In this document: positions 1 through 8,350 of the stretch, piece after piece
How positions within the stretch are numbered: position 1 is the stretch's first letter
How the letters are laid out: each line of letters starts with the position of its first letter
Source of the DNA: Selenomonadaceae bacterium
Lineage (GTDB): Bacteria; Bacillota; Negativicutes; Selenomonadales; Selenomonadaceae
NCBI GenBank assembly: GCA_017515635.1
Contig: JAFWFO010000052.1
Span: 124,001 to 188,000, forward strand
Direction: 5' to 3'
Length of the DNA stretch: 64,000 nucleotides
Program-made: the position numbers and the translations under genes
The notes under the pieces: model-generated
The model's database searches: none
What the model saw: only the letters and a program-made list of their open reading frames with translations
What the model was told of the DNA's origin: nothing

Positions 1-296
1 AGCGACGTGTCGAGCGCGAAAGAAATTTCCGGCGTGAAGCGCAGACGAATTCGCTTGCCGATTTCCCGCCGAATAAATCCGAGCGCACTTTTCAAACCTT
101 CAAGCGAATTTTTGATTTGTTCCGCGCCGCCCATCACGCTGACGAAAATTTTTGCCTCGCGCAGGTCGCCCGTCATTTCCACGTCGGTCACGGTGACGAA
201 TCCGATTCGCGGGTCTTTGATGTCGTTCAGAAGCATTTTGCCCGTCTCTTGTTTGATAAGCTCCTGAAGTTTTTCTATCCTAAGTTTATTGCTCAC
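1..296 (-). CDS. rbfA: Ribosome-binding factor A, 3' part outside the window
   Basis: RbfA is a small KH-fold protein that binds the 30S subunit and helps mature the 5' end of 16S rRNA. Reading the minus strand from a GTG at 294-296 gives a protein beginning VSNKLRIEKLQELI, followed by the family pattern DIKDPRIGFVTVTDVEMTGD, KIFVSVMG and IRREIGKRIRLRFTPEI; the frame runs off the window after about 98 residues. A good ribosome binding site (AAGGAG, complement of 306-311) precedes the GTG. It lies 84 bp downstream of the DUF721 gene, with a hairpin repeat between. RbfA usually follows infB, which is not upstream here. Identification rests on the conserved N-terminal two thirds. Confidence 0.9.
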   Translation of the reverse strand, partial: MSNKLRIEKLQELIKQETGKMLLNDIKDPRIGFVTVTDVEMTGDLREAKIFVSVMGGAEQIKNSLEGLKSALGFIRREIGKRIRLRFTPEISFALDTS

Positions 297-320
297 GATT
301 AAAACACTCCTTGAAAAAGC

Positions 321-379
321 AAGTAGGAATTAGGAAGTGAAAAAATATTAATTCTACATTCCTAATTCCTAATTCCACA
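321..379. repeat. AATTAGG-type heptamer hairpin repeat, copy 1
   Basis: The left arm has GTAGGAATTAGGA and the right arm ATTCCTAATTCCTAATTCC, so the stretch can fold back on itself. The unit is 7 bp (AATTAGG). It fills the gap between the DUF721 stop and rbfA. Related copies are at 13520-13590, 38669-38744 and 54397-54475. Confidence 0.75.
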
Positions 380-380
380 T

Positions 381-1322
381 TTATTTGCGTTGCAGGTTGC
401 GAAATTTGCTGAACTTGTAGCGGTGAACACGAATCGGGTCTGCGAAGTTGAAATGCAATTCGCCCAACGTGCGGCGGATTATCGCGGGCGTGACTTTATC
501 GGGCGGCAAGCGGCGTTCAAGCATGACGATACGCATAATTTCGTTTGAATCTTCGTCCTCGTCGTCCGGCGACAAATGCCCCGCCAAAAGTTGAATCAGC
601 GATGTCCGCGTCGAGTTCACGAAATCAATCGGGCATTCTTCGCGCAGATTCGGGAATTTTTCCGCGAAAATTTTCTGCACTTCCTCGGAACTGAGCCACG
701 GCGTGTCATAAAAAATTTCAAACAACGACTGCTTAATTTTTTCGTACTCCTTGAGCCGGCAAACTTCGCAAAGAGTTTCCGTTTCTTCGCAGAGCGAATC
801 ACAGAACTTGCATTTGTGCCAGCCGTTTGAGAGCCTGTATTTTTTATATTTCGCCCGTGACAGCAGAGTTTTCAACGCAACGGCGCGCAGGTCTTCATCC
901 GCGATTTTTTGTGCGGACGCTTCGCAAGACGCAACTTCTTCGGGCGTCAAAATAATTCCGTCGATATTGATGTCAACTTGTTTTGACTGTTCGACTTGAC
1001 GGCGGCTTTCGTTGAACTCGGCGACTTGAAAAGGTTTCGCGGGGCGAATTTCTTTAACTTGCTGCTCGCCTCTGTTGAAATATTCGTTAATCGTGTCGAT
1101 AATGTCTTCGACGAAAAATTTCAGCTGGTCTTTGAAGGCGGAACTTTTGGTTTGAACGAACAGGACACCGTTTTCAAAAACAATCGGCTGAACGTTGTCG
1201 GAAATGCTTTTGTCAACGATAGAGTCCCATTTAAAAATAATTTCGTCGCTCAAAAATTTTTTGTAATGCTCGTCGCCGAGTGCACGCATACTTTCATGCA
1301 GAACGCTTTCAAGGTCTCTCAT
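381..1322 (-). CDS. DUF721 (DciA-like) protein with a Cys-rich segment
   Basis: The N-terminal 90 residues match the DUF721/DciA pattern (IIFKWDSIV, GVLFVQTKSSAFKDQL, FFVEDIIDTINEYF). DciA proteins of this family help load the replicative helicase in many bacteria lacking DnaC; that role is assumed here, not shown. At 313 residues it is much longer than a plain DUF721 protein. The extension contains two CxxC pairs about residues 170-190 (CKFCDSLC, CEVC), which look like a zinc knuckle, and a C-terminal half I do not recognise. It starts 3 bp after the recF stop, so it is the third gene of the dnaN-recF operon. Confidence 0.75.
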   Translation of the reverse strand: MRDLESVLHESMRALGDEHYKKFLSDEIIFKWDSIVDKSISDNVQPIVFENGVLFVQTKSSAFKDQLKFFVEDIIDTINEYFNRGEQQVKEIRPAKPFQVAEFNESRRQVEQSKQVDINIDGIILTPEEVASCEASAQKIADEDLRAVALKTLLSRAKYKKYRLSNGWHKCKFCDSLCEETETLCEVCRLKEYEKIKQSLFEIFYDTPWLSSEEVQKIFAEKFPNLREECPIDFVNSTRTSLIQLLAGHLSPDDEDEDSNEIMRIVMLERRLPPDKVTPAIIRRTLGELHFNFADPIRVHRYKFSKFRNLQRK

Positions 1323-1325
1323 CGG

Positions 1326-2432
1326 TCAAACAGTCTCCCTTTCGTCGACGACATTTCCCGCAGTCACGAAAAAAATTTTGCCGAAATTTTTCGTCGGGAA
1401 ATAAGCGCGGTCAGTGGCAGTTATTAACGTCTGAATTTTTTCGCGGCTCAGGAAATCCAAAAGCATTTCGCGGCGTGCGACGTCGAGTTCGCTCATCACG
1501 TCATCCAAAAGCAACAACGGATATTCGCCCGTCTCGGATTTTAAAAATTGCAGTTCGGAAAGTTTTATCGCAAGCGCGGCCGTGCGCAGTTGTCCCTGCG
1601 AGCCGAAAAGTTTTAACTCTTTGCCGTTGACGAAAAAATTTAAATCGTCCAGATGTGCGCCCAAACTCGTTGCCCCGCGTTTGATGTCGATAAATCTTCG
1701 CTCCCGCAACTTGGCAAGAAAATTTTCCGCAAGATTTTCAGCCGAATCAAAGCCGTGCATTTCGTAAACTACGGACAAATTTTCTTTGTGCGAAGAAATT
1801 TTTCGTTGCATCAAGTTCGCCAAAAGATTTAACTTGTTGACGGCGTCCAGACGTTTGGAAATGACTTTTTCCGCGACGACGGCAAGTTGTTCGTCCCAAA
1901 GCTCCAATTCATTTGCGCGGGCAAAACCGTCACGAATTTTTTTCAGCAGATTGTTGCGCTGGTCGACAAGCCGATTGTGCCGCGACAAATTTGCGTAATA
2001 CACGGGCGACGCCTGAGAAATTTCCCCGTCCAAAAATTTTCTGCGAACGGCGGGCGAATTTTTAAACATAAATAAATCTTCGGGCGAAAACAGCACGGAA
2101 TTTAATCTGCCGATAAGTTCGCGTGGTTTGAGCGGATTGGCGTCGAGCAAAATTCTGCGGCGTTTCGTCGTTGAAACTTCAATCGCCAATTCGTGCGGAA
2201 TGTCGCGACTGAAAAATTTTATTCGCAGGAACGCGGAATCTTGTCCCCAACGAACAAGCTCCGAATCTTTCGAGGCGCGACTTCTGCCGAGCGACGCAAA
2301 ATTTATTGACTCGATTAAATTCGTCTTGCCCTGCGCGTTGAGTCCGAGAAAAATATTAATCGCGTCGACAAAGCTCAACTTGACCGCAGTTAAATTCCGC
2401 CAATCCGTCAAAGAAATTTCGGTGACGTGCAT
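1326..2432 (-). CDS. recF: DNA replication and repair protein RecF
   Basis: RecF is an SMC-like ATPase that helps load RecA at gapped DNA with RecO and RecR. The 368-residue product is of normal length. It has the Walker A motif GLNAQGKT at about residues 30-37, the N-terminal pattern LTDWRNLTAVKL, and the signature/Walker B region LLLLDDVMSELD near residue 306. Its ATG directly follows the dnaN stop codon (TGA then ATG), so the two are almost certainly cotranscribed and coupled. The DUF721 gene follows 3 bp downstream. Confidence 0.95.
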   Translation of the reverse strand: MHVTEISLTDWRNLTAVKLSFVDAINIFLGLNAQGKTNLIESINFASLGRSRASKDSELVRWGQDSAFLRIKFFSRDIPHELAIEVSTTKRRRILLDANPLKPRELIGRLNSVLFSPEDLFMFKNSPAVRRKFLDGEISQASPVYYANLSRHNRLVDQRNNLLKKIRDGFARANELELWDEQLAVVAEKVISKRLDAVNKLNLLANLMQRKISSHKENLSVVYEMHGFDSAENLAENFLAKLRERRFIDIKRGATSLGAHLDDLNFFVNGKELKLFGSQGQLRTAALAIKLSELQFLKSETGEYPLLLLDDVMSELDVARREMLLDFLSREKIQTLITATDRAYFPTKNFGKIFFVTAGNVVDERETV

Positions 2433-3545
2433 TCAGGCGCGCACGGGCGTGACGACGTAAGAATAATTGTCGTTGTCGCGTTCGCGCAAAAGAATCGGGT
2501 CATATCTGCCGTTAAGACAAATTTGCACGCGTTGCGAATCCATTGTGCGCAGTGCGTCAAGAACATAGTCAACATTGAAAGAAATTTTCAGACTGTCGCC
2601 CATAACGTCCGCTTCAACGTTTTTGTTCGCCTCGCCGACATCTGCCGAATCCGCCGAAATTGCCATGCGTCCGGGCATTATATCGAACGTCACCATATTA
2701 TATTCGCTTTCTCTGGCGACGAGCGCGACGAATTCAACGGCGGTGCGGAATTCGATTTTGTTCACTTCAACGCGGGTAATTGCGTCACTCGGAATAATTC
2801 TGTCGTAGGGCGGGAATTCGCCGTCAATCAGCCGCGAAGTCAGATAAATGTTGTCGAATTTGAACGTAACGAAACGATCGGAGTAATTCACTTCGACATA
2901 ATTTTCCACGTCGTTCGGGTCGAAGTATTGAATCAGTCCGCGCAGAGTTTCCGGCGGCACAACAAAATTTCCGCGTTCGGTTTCGTCGCCGCGAGTGAAT
3001 TCTTTGGCAATGGAAATGCGGTGCGTGTTCGTCGCAACAAGCGTAAGTTGATTGCCGGCAAGTTCAAAAGAGCAACCTTTAAAAACGGGTCTGTCGTCGT
3101 CTTTGGACACGGCGAAAACCGTTTTGCGAATCAAACTTTTCAGCGCGGTCGAACGAATTCTGAAGGAACCGAAGGTGTCGGGCGTCCGAACTTTCGGGAA
3201 TTCAACTGCGGGCATCGTCAACAAATCGACGTGCGCGCCGCCGGATTCAATCGAAAAAATATTCGCCGCATCTTCGCCGAACAAAGTTATCGTTTCGTCA
3301 GGCATGTTGCGAATAAATTCCAGAAATTTTTTGCCGCTGAGAACCGCTTCGCCTTCAATTTCGGTGTTGATGGGGATTTTAACAATTATTCCCGTGCTGA
3401 AATTGTTCGCCTGCAGTTCCAAAGATTTTTCGTCCGCTTTCATGTAAATGCCCGAAAGAATCGGCGTCATCGGCTTGACTGCAACGGAACGAATTACTAT
3501 CTGCAACGCCTCAAGCAAATCATTTTTGTAACAAGTAAACTTCAT
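2433..3545 (-). CDS. dnaN: DNA polymerase III sliding clamp, beta subunit
   Basis: The beta clamp is a ring that tethers DNA polymerase to DNA. The 370-residue product starts MKFTCYKNDLLEALQ and has the family landmarks KPMTPILSGI, LSGKKFLEFIRNMP, the mid-protein block RKTVFAVSKDDDRPVFKG and the C-terminal YSYVVTPVR; length is normal. An AAGGAGGT site precedes the ATG. A sigma-70-type promoter lies at 3578-3606 on the minus strand. dnaA is not upstream, where it usually sits; a divergent cobaltochelatase gene is there instead. Confidence 0.97.
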   Translation of the reverse strand: MKFTCYKNDLLEALQIVIRSVAVKPMTPILSGIYMKADEKSLELQANNFSTGIIVKIPINTEIEGEAVLSGKKFLEFIRNMPDETITLFGEDAANIFSIESGGAHVDLLTMPAVEFPKVRTPDTFGSFRIRSTALKSLIRKTVFAVSKDDDRPVFKGCSFELAGNQLTLVATNTHRISIAKEFTRGDETERGNFVVPPETLRGLIQYFDPNDVENYVEVNYSDRFVTFKFDNIYLTSRLIDGEFPPYDRIIPSDAITRVEVNKIEFRTAVEFVALVARESEYNMVTFDIMPGRMAISADSADVGEANKNVEADVMGDSLKISFNVDYVLDALRTMDSQRVQICLNGRYDPILLRERDNDNYSYVVTPVRA

Positions 3546-3577
3546 TCGAGTAACCTCCTTAAAATTTCACGCGCTGT

Positions 3578-3606
3578 ATTTTACAACATTCAAAAGTAAT
3601 TGACAA
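3578..3606 (-). promoter_or_regulatory. Promoter of dnaN-recF-DUF721
   Basis: On the minus strand TTGTCA (complement of 3601-3606) is separated by 17 nt from TAAAAT (complement of 3578-3583). The -35 overlaps the -35 of the divergent cbiK promoter. Confidence 0.55.
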
Positions 3607-3628
3607 ACCCCCGTGACGTGATTAAGAT
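3600..3628 (+). promoter_or_regulatory. Promoter of the cbiK-type gene
   Basis: TTGACA at 3600-3605, a 17-nt spacer and TAAGAT at 3623-3628. The predicted transcript start near 3635 would leave a leader of about 60 nt that consists almost entirely of the hairpin at 3640-3689. Confidence 0.55.
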
Positions 3629-3639
3629 TGTCGACGAAA

Positions 3640-3689
3640 CCTCCTCAGCAGAGATGTATGAGCAATGCAAAGAAAATTTTTTGAGGAGG
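3640..3689 (+). promoter_or_regulatory. Leader hairpin sequestering the cbiK Shine-Dalgarno
   Basis: CCTCCTCA (3640-3647) is exactly complementary to TGAGGAGG (3682-3689), which is the ribosome binding site of the following gene. The 34-nt loop holds ATGTATGAGCAATGC (3654-3668), which recurs exactly on the minus strand beside the cobalamin riboswitch near 54.55 kb. The arrangement suggests translational control by a ligand, a protein or a second RNA. No known riboswitch class was recognised. Confidence 0.45.
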
Positions 3690-3697
3690 AATCATTC

Positions 3698-4678
3698 ATG
3701 AAGTGTTGGAAAAAACTTTTGGCTTTGGGCGTGGCGTGTTCAAGTTTGTTGTTCGCACACGCGGAGGCCGCCTATCAGCTCAGTGACGAAGTCGACAACC
3801 CGCCCGCCGCTCTGCAGATGGCAACTCAAATCGGCGTCCTTAAGTACGAAAATCCCGCGCTCGACAGTTACACGGACAAAGACGCGATTGTCGTTTTGAG
3901 TTTCGGCACGACTTTTAAAGACCAACGCGAAAAAGCAATCGACGCGACCGCAAAAGCAATTCAAGCCGCGCACCCGAACGCCAAAGTCGTCACCGCATTT
4001 ACCAGCCACATCGTCATTAAACACATCACAGAGAACGAAGGCAAGTGCGATTATCTGACGCCCGAACAGACGCTTGAGCAACTCAAAAGCGAAGGTTACA
4101 CGCGAATCGCTCTTGTCTCGCTCGACGTTATCCCCGGCATCGAATACAAATATGACGTTGCACTTTTCCACGAATTCAAGACGCAGTTCAAAAAAATGAC
4201 GCTCGCGACGCCGCTCATGTATTGGCAGGGGCAGGAAGATCAGCGCGACGACGTGACGCAAGTCATGCAATCGCTCCACCTGCCCGCGTACAAAAAAGGC
4301 ACGGCGATTCTTTTGATGGCGCACGGCACGCCCGACCCGTCCAACGCCTATTATTCCGTCATGCAGGAAAAACTTCGGCGCATGAAACGCAATGACGTAC
4401 ACATTTACACCGTCGAAGGTTGGCCGCGTCTGGAAGATTGGGCGGGCAAACTCAAAATGCACAAGGTCGAAAAAATTATTTTGATGCCGCTTATGATGGT
4501 TGCGGGTGACCACGCCAACAACGACATGGCGGGCGACGAAGACGATTCACATAAAGTCATTCTCGAAAAAATGGGCTTCAAAGTCGAACCGCGTCTGCAA
4601 GGTCTCGGCGAAAACAAAAAGATTCGCGAAATTTTCGTTGAACGCGCAAACGAGGCTTGGGACGCCCTGACGAAGTAA
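3698..4678 (+). CDS. cbiK: Exported sirohydrochlorin cobaltochelatase (CbiK family)
   Basis: CbiK inserts Co(II) into sirohydrochlorin in anaerobic B12 synthesis; some CbiK-family proteins are periplasmic and may act in metal or haem handling. The 326-residue product has the family blocks LSFGTTFKDQREKAI (about 68-82), the active-site region LLMAHGTPDPSN with His209, and the C-terminal MMVAGDHANNDMAG. The first 24 residues form a signal peptide (MKCWKKLLALGVACSSLLFA, then HAEA), so the enzyme is probably exported, which is odd for biosynthesis. I chose the ATG at 3698 because it follows GAGGAGGA at 3683-3690 and begins the signal peptide; an upstream in-frame ATG at 3665 lacks a site. A terminator follows at 4703-4731. 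Confidence 0.88.
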   Translation: MKCWKKLLALGVACSSLLFAHAEAAYQLSDEVDNPPAALQMATQIGVLKYENPALDSYTDKDAIVVLSFGTTFKDQREKAIDATAKAIQAAHPNAKVVTAFTSHIVIKHITENEGKCDYLTPEQTLEQLKSEGYTRIALVSLDVIPGIEYKYDVALFHEFKTQFKKMTLATPLMYWQGQEDQRDDVTQVMQSLHLPAYKKGTAILLMAHGTPDPSNAYYSVMQEKLRRMKRNDVHIYTVEGWPRLEDWAGKLKMHKVEKIILMPLMMVAGDHANNDMAGDEDDSHKVILEKMGFKVEPRLQGLGENKKIREIFVERANEAWDALTK

Positions 4679-4702
4679 CGAAAAAATTTTCTGACGAAAA
4701 AA

Positions 4703-4731
4703 CCCCTTCCGCACGGGAGGGGAATTTTTTT
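4703..4731 (+). terminator. Terminator after cbiK
   Basis: CCCCTTCC and GGGAGGGG form a stem around GCAC, followed by A then a run of T. Confidence 0.8.
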
Positions 4732-4798
4732 GCGTAACTTGAAAACTCAAGTGCCCGACGTGATACAATGTTTGAAAAAATTTTTGGGAGGCAACATC

Positions 4799-5629
4799 AT
4801 GAGCGAAAAACTTGTTTGCGAAATTTGTCCGCGACATTGCAGGCTTGCATTCGGCGAAGTCGGCGCGTGTCGTGCTCGCGTCAACGACGGCAAAAAAATT
4901 ACCGCGCTCAATTACGGCGCGATAACTTCGATTGCACTTGATCCGATTGAAAAGAAGCCGTTGTATAAATTTTTCCCCGGAAGTCGGATTCTTTCGGTCG
5001 GCAGTTACGGTTGCAATTTAAACTGTCCGTTTTGCCAGAATCACGAAATTTCTATGGCGGATTCAACTTTCCCGACGCGCCAAATTTCGCCCGAAAGACT
5101 TGCCGAAATTGCCGTTGAGCTTATTCCGGAAAAAAATATCGGCGTCGCGTTCACTTACAACGAACCGTTTATCGGTTATGAATTCGTTCGCGACACGGCA
5201 AATTTGCTTAAAGCTGTCGGCTTGAAAGTTGTCCTCGTCACGAACGGAACCGTTGCGCCCGCCGCGTTGAAAAAAATTTTGCCGCTGATTGACGCAATGA
5301 ATATCGACTTGAAAGGTTTCAGTCAAGAAATTTATTCGTTGCTCGGCGGAGATTTTGAAACTGTTCGCCGCACGATTGAACTTTCCGCGCAGGTTTGTCA
5401 CGTCGAAGTTACTTCGCTGATTGTGCCGACGATGAACGATTCGCCCGAAGATATGGCCGCCGAAGCCGCGTGGCTTGCGTCGCTATCGAAAGATATTCCG
5501 TTGCACATCAGCCGATTTTTCCCGCGCTACAAAGTAACGAACTTGCCGCCGACGCCCGTCAAAAAAATTTATGAGCTTGTCGACATTGCCAAAGAACATT
5601 TGAATTTCGTTTACGCAGGAAACTGCTGA
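4799..5629 (+). CDS. amrS: Radical SAM enzyme of the AmmeMemoRadiSam type (AmrS)
   Basis: The 276-residue protein has the radical SAM cysteine motif CNLNCPFC (Cys72, 76 and 79). Upstream is a conserved N-terminal Cys set, CEICPRHCRL and GACRAR, typical of the AmmeMemoRadiSam radical SAM component and of pyruvate formate-lyase-activase-like relatives. FTYNEPFIGYEF and KVVLVTNGTV are further family blocks. The biological substrate of the family is unclear. The ATG at 4799 follows GGGAGG at 4786-4791; an extended -10 (TGATACAAT, 4761-4769) lies upstream, with TTGAAA at 4739-4744 as a distant -35. The partner AMMECR1 and MEMO proteins are not seen nearby. Confidence 0.82.
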   Translation: MSEKLVCEICPRHCRLAFGEVGACRARVNDGKKITALNYGAITSIALDPIEKKPLYKFFPGSRILSVGSYGCNLNCPFCQNHEISMADSTFPTRQISPERLAEIAVELIPEKNIGVAFTYNEPFIGYEFVRDTANLLKAVGLKVVLVTNGTVAPAALKKILPLIDAMNIDLKGFSQEIYSLLGGDFETVRRTIELSAQVCHVEVTSLIVPTMNDSPEDMAAEAAWLASLSKDIPLHISRFFPRYKVTNLPPTPVKKIYELVDIAKEHLNFVYAGNC

Positions 5630-5642
5630 CGACAAAAAATTT

Positions 5643-5672
5643 CCCCGCCGTTGATGACGGGGATTTTTTTTT
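5643..5672. terminator. Bidirectional terminator between amrS and the transglutaminase cluster
   Basis: CCCCG and CGGGG pair around a short loop. T runs follow on the plus strand and AAATTTTTT follows on the minus strand, so it can end both convergent transcripts. Confidence 0.8.
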
Positions 5673-5686
5673 GCGGAAACGTCGAT

Positions 5687-6937
5687 TTAATACGGCTTCG
5701 CCTCTGCGGTGTAGTACATAAGATTGCCAACACGCTTAACGTTCATGCTGACGTAGCCCCGCCAGCCGTAACGCGACGACAGCTGATTATTCAACAGATA
5801 GTTGAGCGAATTGTTCACGTTGGCATAATAAGAATTGTACGGAGCCTCAACCCACGAAACTTTGTAGCCTTGCTTGGCGATTCGGTAAGCAATGTGAGCA
5901 AGCGCGTCTTCGGGCGTTCTAGACCATGCGCCGAAATATCTGCCGTTTGAATTGGTGTAAGCCTTTGAATGATAAAAATTGCGGTCGTCGGGATTCGCCA
6001 AAAGATTTTGCGGCACGTGAGCGGTGTACCAGCGATGATCCGCGCCAAATATGTTCGTCGGCGTGTTGAAGTAAATGTAATAATTGTACGGCACGTTGTT
6101 AAAAACACATTTGCCGTCGTTCCAAGTCACGTCAACGAAATAACTTGCATTGCCGAAAGTGATACTGTTCCAGGTGTGCGAGTCGTTGTCGCCGAAGCCG
6201 CAGACTTTATCCACAGTAAAGCCGCACATGGTGGCGAGCATGTAAAAGGCGTCGGAATAACCTTGGCAATTCGCCTTACCGTCAATGAGCGCGCCCAAAG
6301 CCGATTGAAAACGTGCAAGTTTCGGCTGAGGATTTTCTGTGTAGTAAGTCGCCCTGTCCGTAATTCTGTCGTGAAGGTAAAGTTCCTGATACAGCGCGTC
6401 GGACGAAAAATTTTTCGCGTCGTTGACGAGCTGAACGCCAATGTTATAAAGCCGTTTCTCTTCGTTGCTCAAAAATGACGTATCGTTGTGAGTATACGCC
6501 CACGCCACGCGTTCGCCGGGATAATTTGTTATCTGGTAAAGAATTCGCCCGTTGCCGTAATCCGTCCAGCTCAGCCACTGAATAGCGCGGATGTTTGGAA
6601 TTTGTTTGCTGTTGGGAACAAAGCCGTTGACGCAAACCACGGGTTGCCACGTCTGCAGATTTTTTTTGCAGTTGTTGAGGTACTCGACAAGCGCGTCAAA
6701 GTTGTCGAAACGCGGCGCACGACTCCAATCAATCTGCTGTTTAGTGGCGGCACTCTTGTCTTGAGGAGTGACTTCTTCTTCGGCAATTTCCGTGCCGATG
6801 CCGTGAGTTTCAATTTCGGCTACAGGTTTTGCGTGGAAGTCGATTTTTTCTCCGGCTACGGGGTCAGCGAAAACGTCGCCGCAATTTGCGAACAGCAGAC
6901 ACGCAGTCAACACGCTCGCCAAGAAAAATTTCTTCAT
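5687..6937 (-). CDS. Secreted transglutaminase-like protein, paralogue 1
   Basis: The 416-residue product starts with a signal peptide (MKKFFLASVLTACLLFANCG) but its lipobox is poor, so it may be secreted and cleaved rather than lipidated. The C-terminal half has a papain-like transglutaminase-like core: Cys224 in GKANCQGYSDAFYML, His254 in DSHTWN and Asp269 in YFVDVTWND. Such domains act as cysteine peptidases or protein-crosslinking enzymes in cell-envelope contexts; the substrate is unknown. It is the last of three tandem homologues of similar size. The ATG at 6937 follows AAGGAGGG. The N-terminal 200 residues are conserved among the three but I do not recognise the fold. Confidence 0.75.
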   Translation of the reverse strand: MKKFFLASVLTACLLFANCGDVFADPVAGEKIDFHAKPVAEIETHGIGTEIAEEEVTPQDKSAATKQQIDWSRAPRFDNFDALVEYLNNCKKNLQTWQPVVCVNGFVPNSKQIPNIRAIQWLSWTDYGNGRILYQITNYPGERVAWAYTHNDTSFLSNEEKRLYNIGVQLVNDAKNFSSDALYQELYLHDRITDRATYYTENPQPKLARFQSALGALIDGKANCQGYSDAFYMLATMCGFTVDKVCGFGDNDSHTWNSITFGNASYFVDVTWNDGKCVFNNVPYNYYIYFNTPTNIFGADHRWYTAHVPQNLLANPDDRNFYHSKAYTNSNGRYFGAWSRTPEDALAHIAYRIAKQGYKVSWVEAPYNSYYANVNNSLNYLLNNQLSSRYGWRGYVSMNVKRVGNLMYYTAEAKPY

Positions 6938-6989
6938 GTAGTCGCCCTCCTTCGGATAAGATCGAGAGTAAAAACTCTTAACACTTAAT

Positions 6990-8252
6990 TTATTGATTCG
7001 GCAGGGCTTCTACCGTGAAGTACATGTATTTACCGCCGCGCCATTGGACGTTCAAATAAACATATCCGCGCCAGCCGTATTCATTCAATCTGTCGAACAC
7101 ATAACTTGCCGCAGTGTCCGCGTTGGTATATCTTTCGGTGTAGGGAGCTTCAATCCACGAAAATTTGTAACCTTGATTTGCGATTCGGTAAGCGACATGA
7201 CCGAGCGCGTCTTCTGCAGTTGTAGACCATGCGCCGAAATATCTTCCGTTTGAACCGCTGTAGGCCTTCGCGTGATAGAAATTGCGGCCGTCGGGCGACG
7301 GTTGCATATTTTGCGGAATGTAATCGGGATACCATTGATGATCTGCGCCCATAACGTCAGTGGGCACGTTGAAGTAAATGTAATAGTTGCAGGGTTCGTT
7401 GCCCAGCTTAATCGGGGAATCGTCCCACGTCACGTCGACGAAATAACTGCGGTCGCCGAAATTGACGGTGTTCCACGTGTGCCCACCGCCCGCGTCGCCG
7501 TTGCACTTGCCGACATCAATGCCGCACATATTGCCGAGCATGTAAAAGGTATCGGAATAACCTTGGCAATTCGCTTTGCCGTCAAGCAGTCCGCCCAAAG
7601 CCGTTTGGAAACGCGCACAAGTCGGTTGCGGATCTTCTGTGTAGTAAGTCACGCGGGAAGTTATCGCGTCGTGAATGTACAGCTCCTGATACAGCGGGTC
7701 TTTTGAAAAATTTTTTGCCTCGTTGACGATTTTGACGGCCTCGTTGTAAAGTTTCTTTTCCTCGTCGTCCAAAAATGACGTATCATTTTCAAGATAGGCG
7801 GCGGCGACGCGTTCACCGGGATAATCTTTGATATTCAACAGCACGGCCGTCGACCCGTCGTCGAGATTTTGATAACTCCATTGCACAAACCAAAGCGTCA
7901 TGTATTTAACAAGTTCGTGGTAATTGGGCTGGAAACCATTCGTGCAGATGATGGGAATAACTGTCTCATAATCTTCGCGGCAATCTCTGACGTATTCCAA
8001 AAAATCTTTTTGGTTGCTGATTCTCTTCGCCGTCTGCCAGTTGACCTTGTTGCCGGCGGCTTTGCTTAGAGAATTTTTATCGGCTTCGGCCGTGTCGCCC
8101 ATGGTATTGATAGCTTCCATTTTCATTCCGACGACATCTTTTGGCGTGAATTGAATCGTTTCGGGTTTGTTATCGGATGCAGATTTATCGCCGCCGCAAC
8201 CCGTCAAAAGCAAGCACGTTGTCAGTGCGCCCGCTAAAAAAAATTTCTTCAT
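6990..8252 (-). CDS. Transglutaminase-like lipoprotein, paralogue 2
   Basis: The 420-residue product has a good lipoprotein signal (MKKFFLAGALTTCLLLTGCG, lipobox LTGC), so it is probably anchored to a membrane on the outside. The catalytic set is present: Cys in GKANCQGYSDTFYML, His in GGGHTWN and Asp in YFVDVTWDD. It shares long stretches with its neighbours, such as YPGERVAAAYLENDTSFL and YQELYIHDAITSRVTYY. The ATG follows GAAAGGAA. It sits 52 bp upstream of paralogue 1. The three copies look like tandem duplicates that have diverged, mostly in the first 80 residues. Confidence 0.75.
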   Translation of the reverse strand: MKKFFLAGALTTCLLLTGCGGDKSASDNKPETIQFTPKDVVGMKMEAINTMGDTAEADKNSLSKAAGNKVNWQTAKRISNQKDFLEYVRDCREDYETVIPIICTNGFQPNYHELVKYMTLWFVQWSYQNLDDGSTAVLLNIKDYPGERVAAAYLENDTSFLDDEEKKLYNEAVKIVNEAKNFSKDPLYQELYIHDAITSRVTYYTEDPQPTCARFQTALGGLLDGKANCQGYSDTFYMLGNMCGIDVGKCNGDAGGGHTWNTVNFGDRSYFVDVTWDDSPIKLGNEPCNYYIYFNVPTDVMGADHQWYPDYIPQNMQPSPDGRNFYHAKAYSGSNGRYFGAWSTTAEDALGHVAYRIANQGYKFSWIEAPYTERYTNADTAASYVFDRLNEYGWRGYVYLNVQWRGGKYMYFTVEALPNQ

Positions 8253-8350
8253 GCGAATCAGTTCCTTTCAAGCTGAGCGGAATTTTTGTCATGATTATAA
8301 ATCAAAACGTTTTCGCCGCAACAATCACTTTTCCGTTGACGCCGTCACTT

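Noticed and set aside
2427..3599. Open frame of 390 codons on the plus strand
   Set aside because: Fully antisense to dnaN; low-complexity F/N/R-rich translation typical of the complement of coding sequence here.
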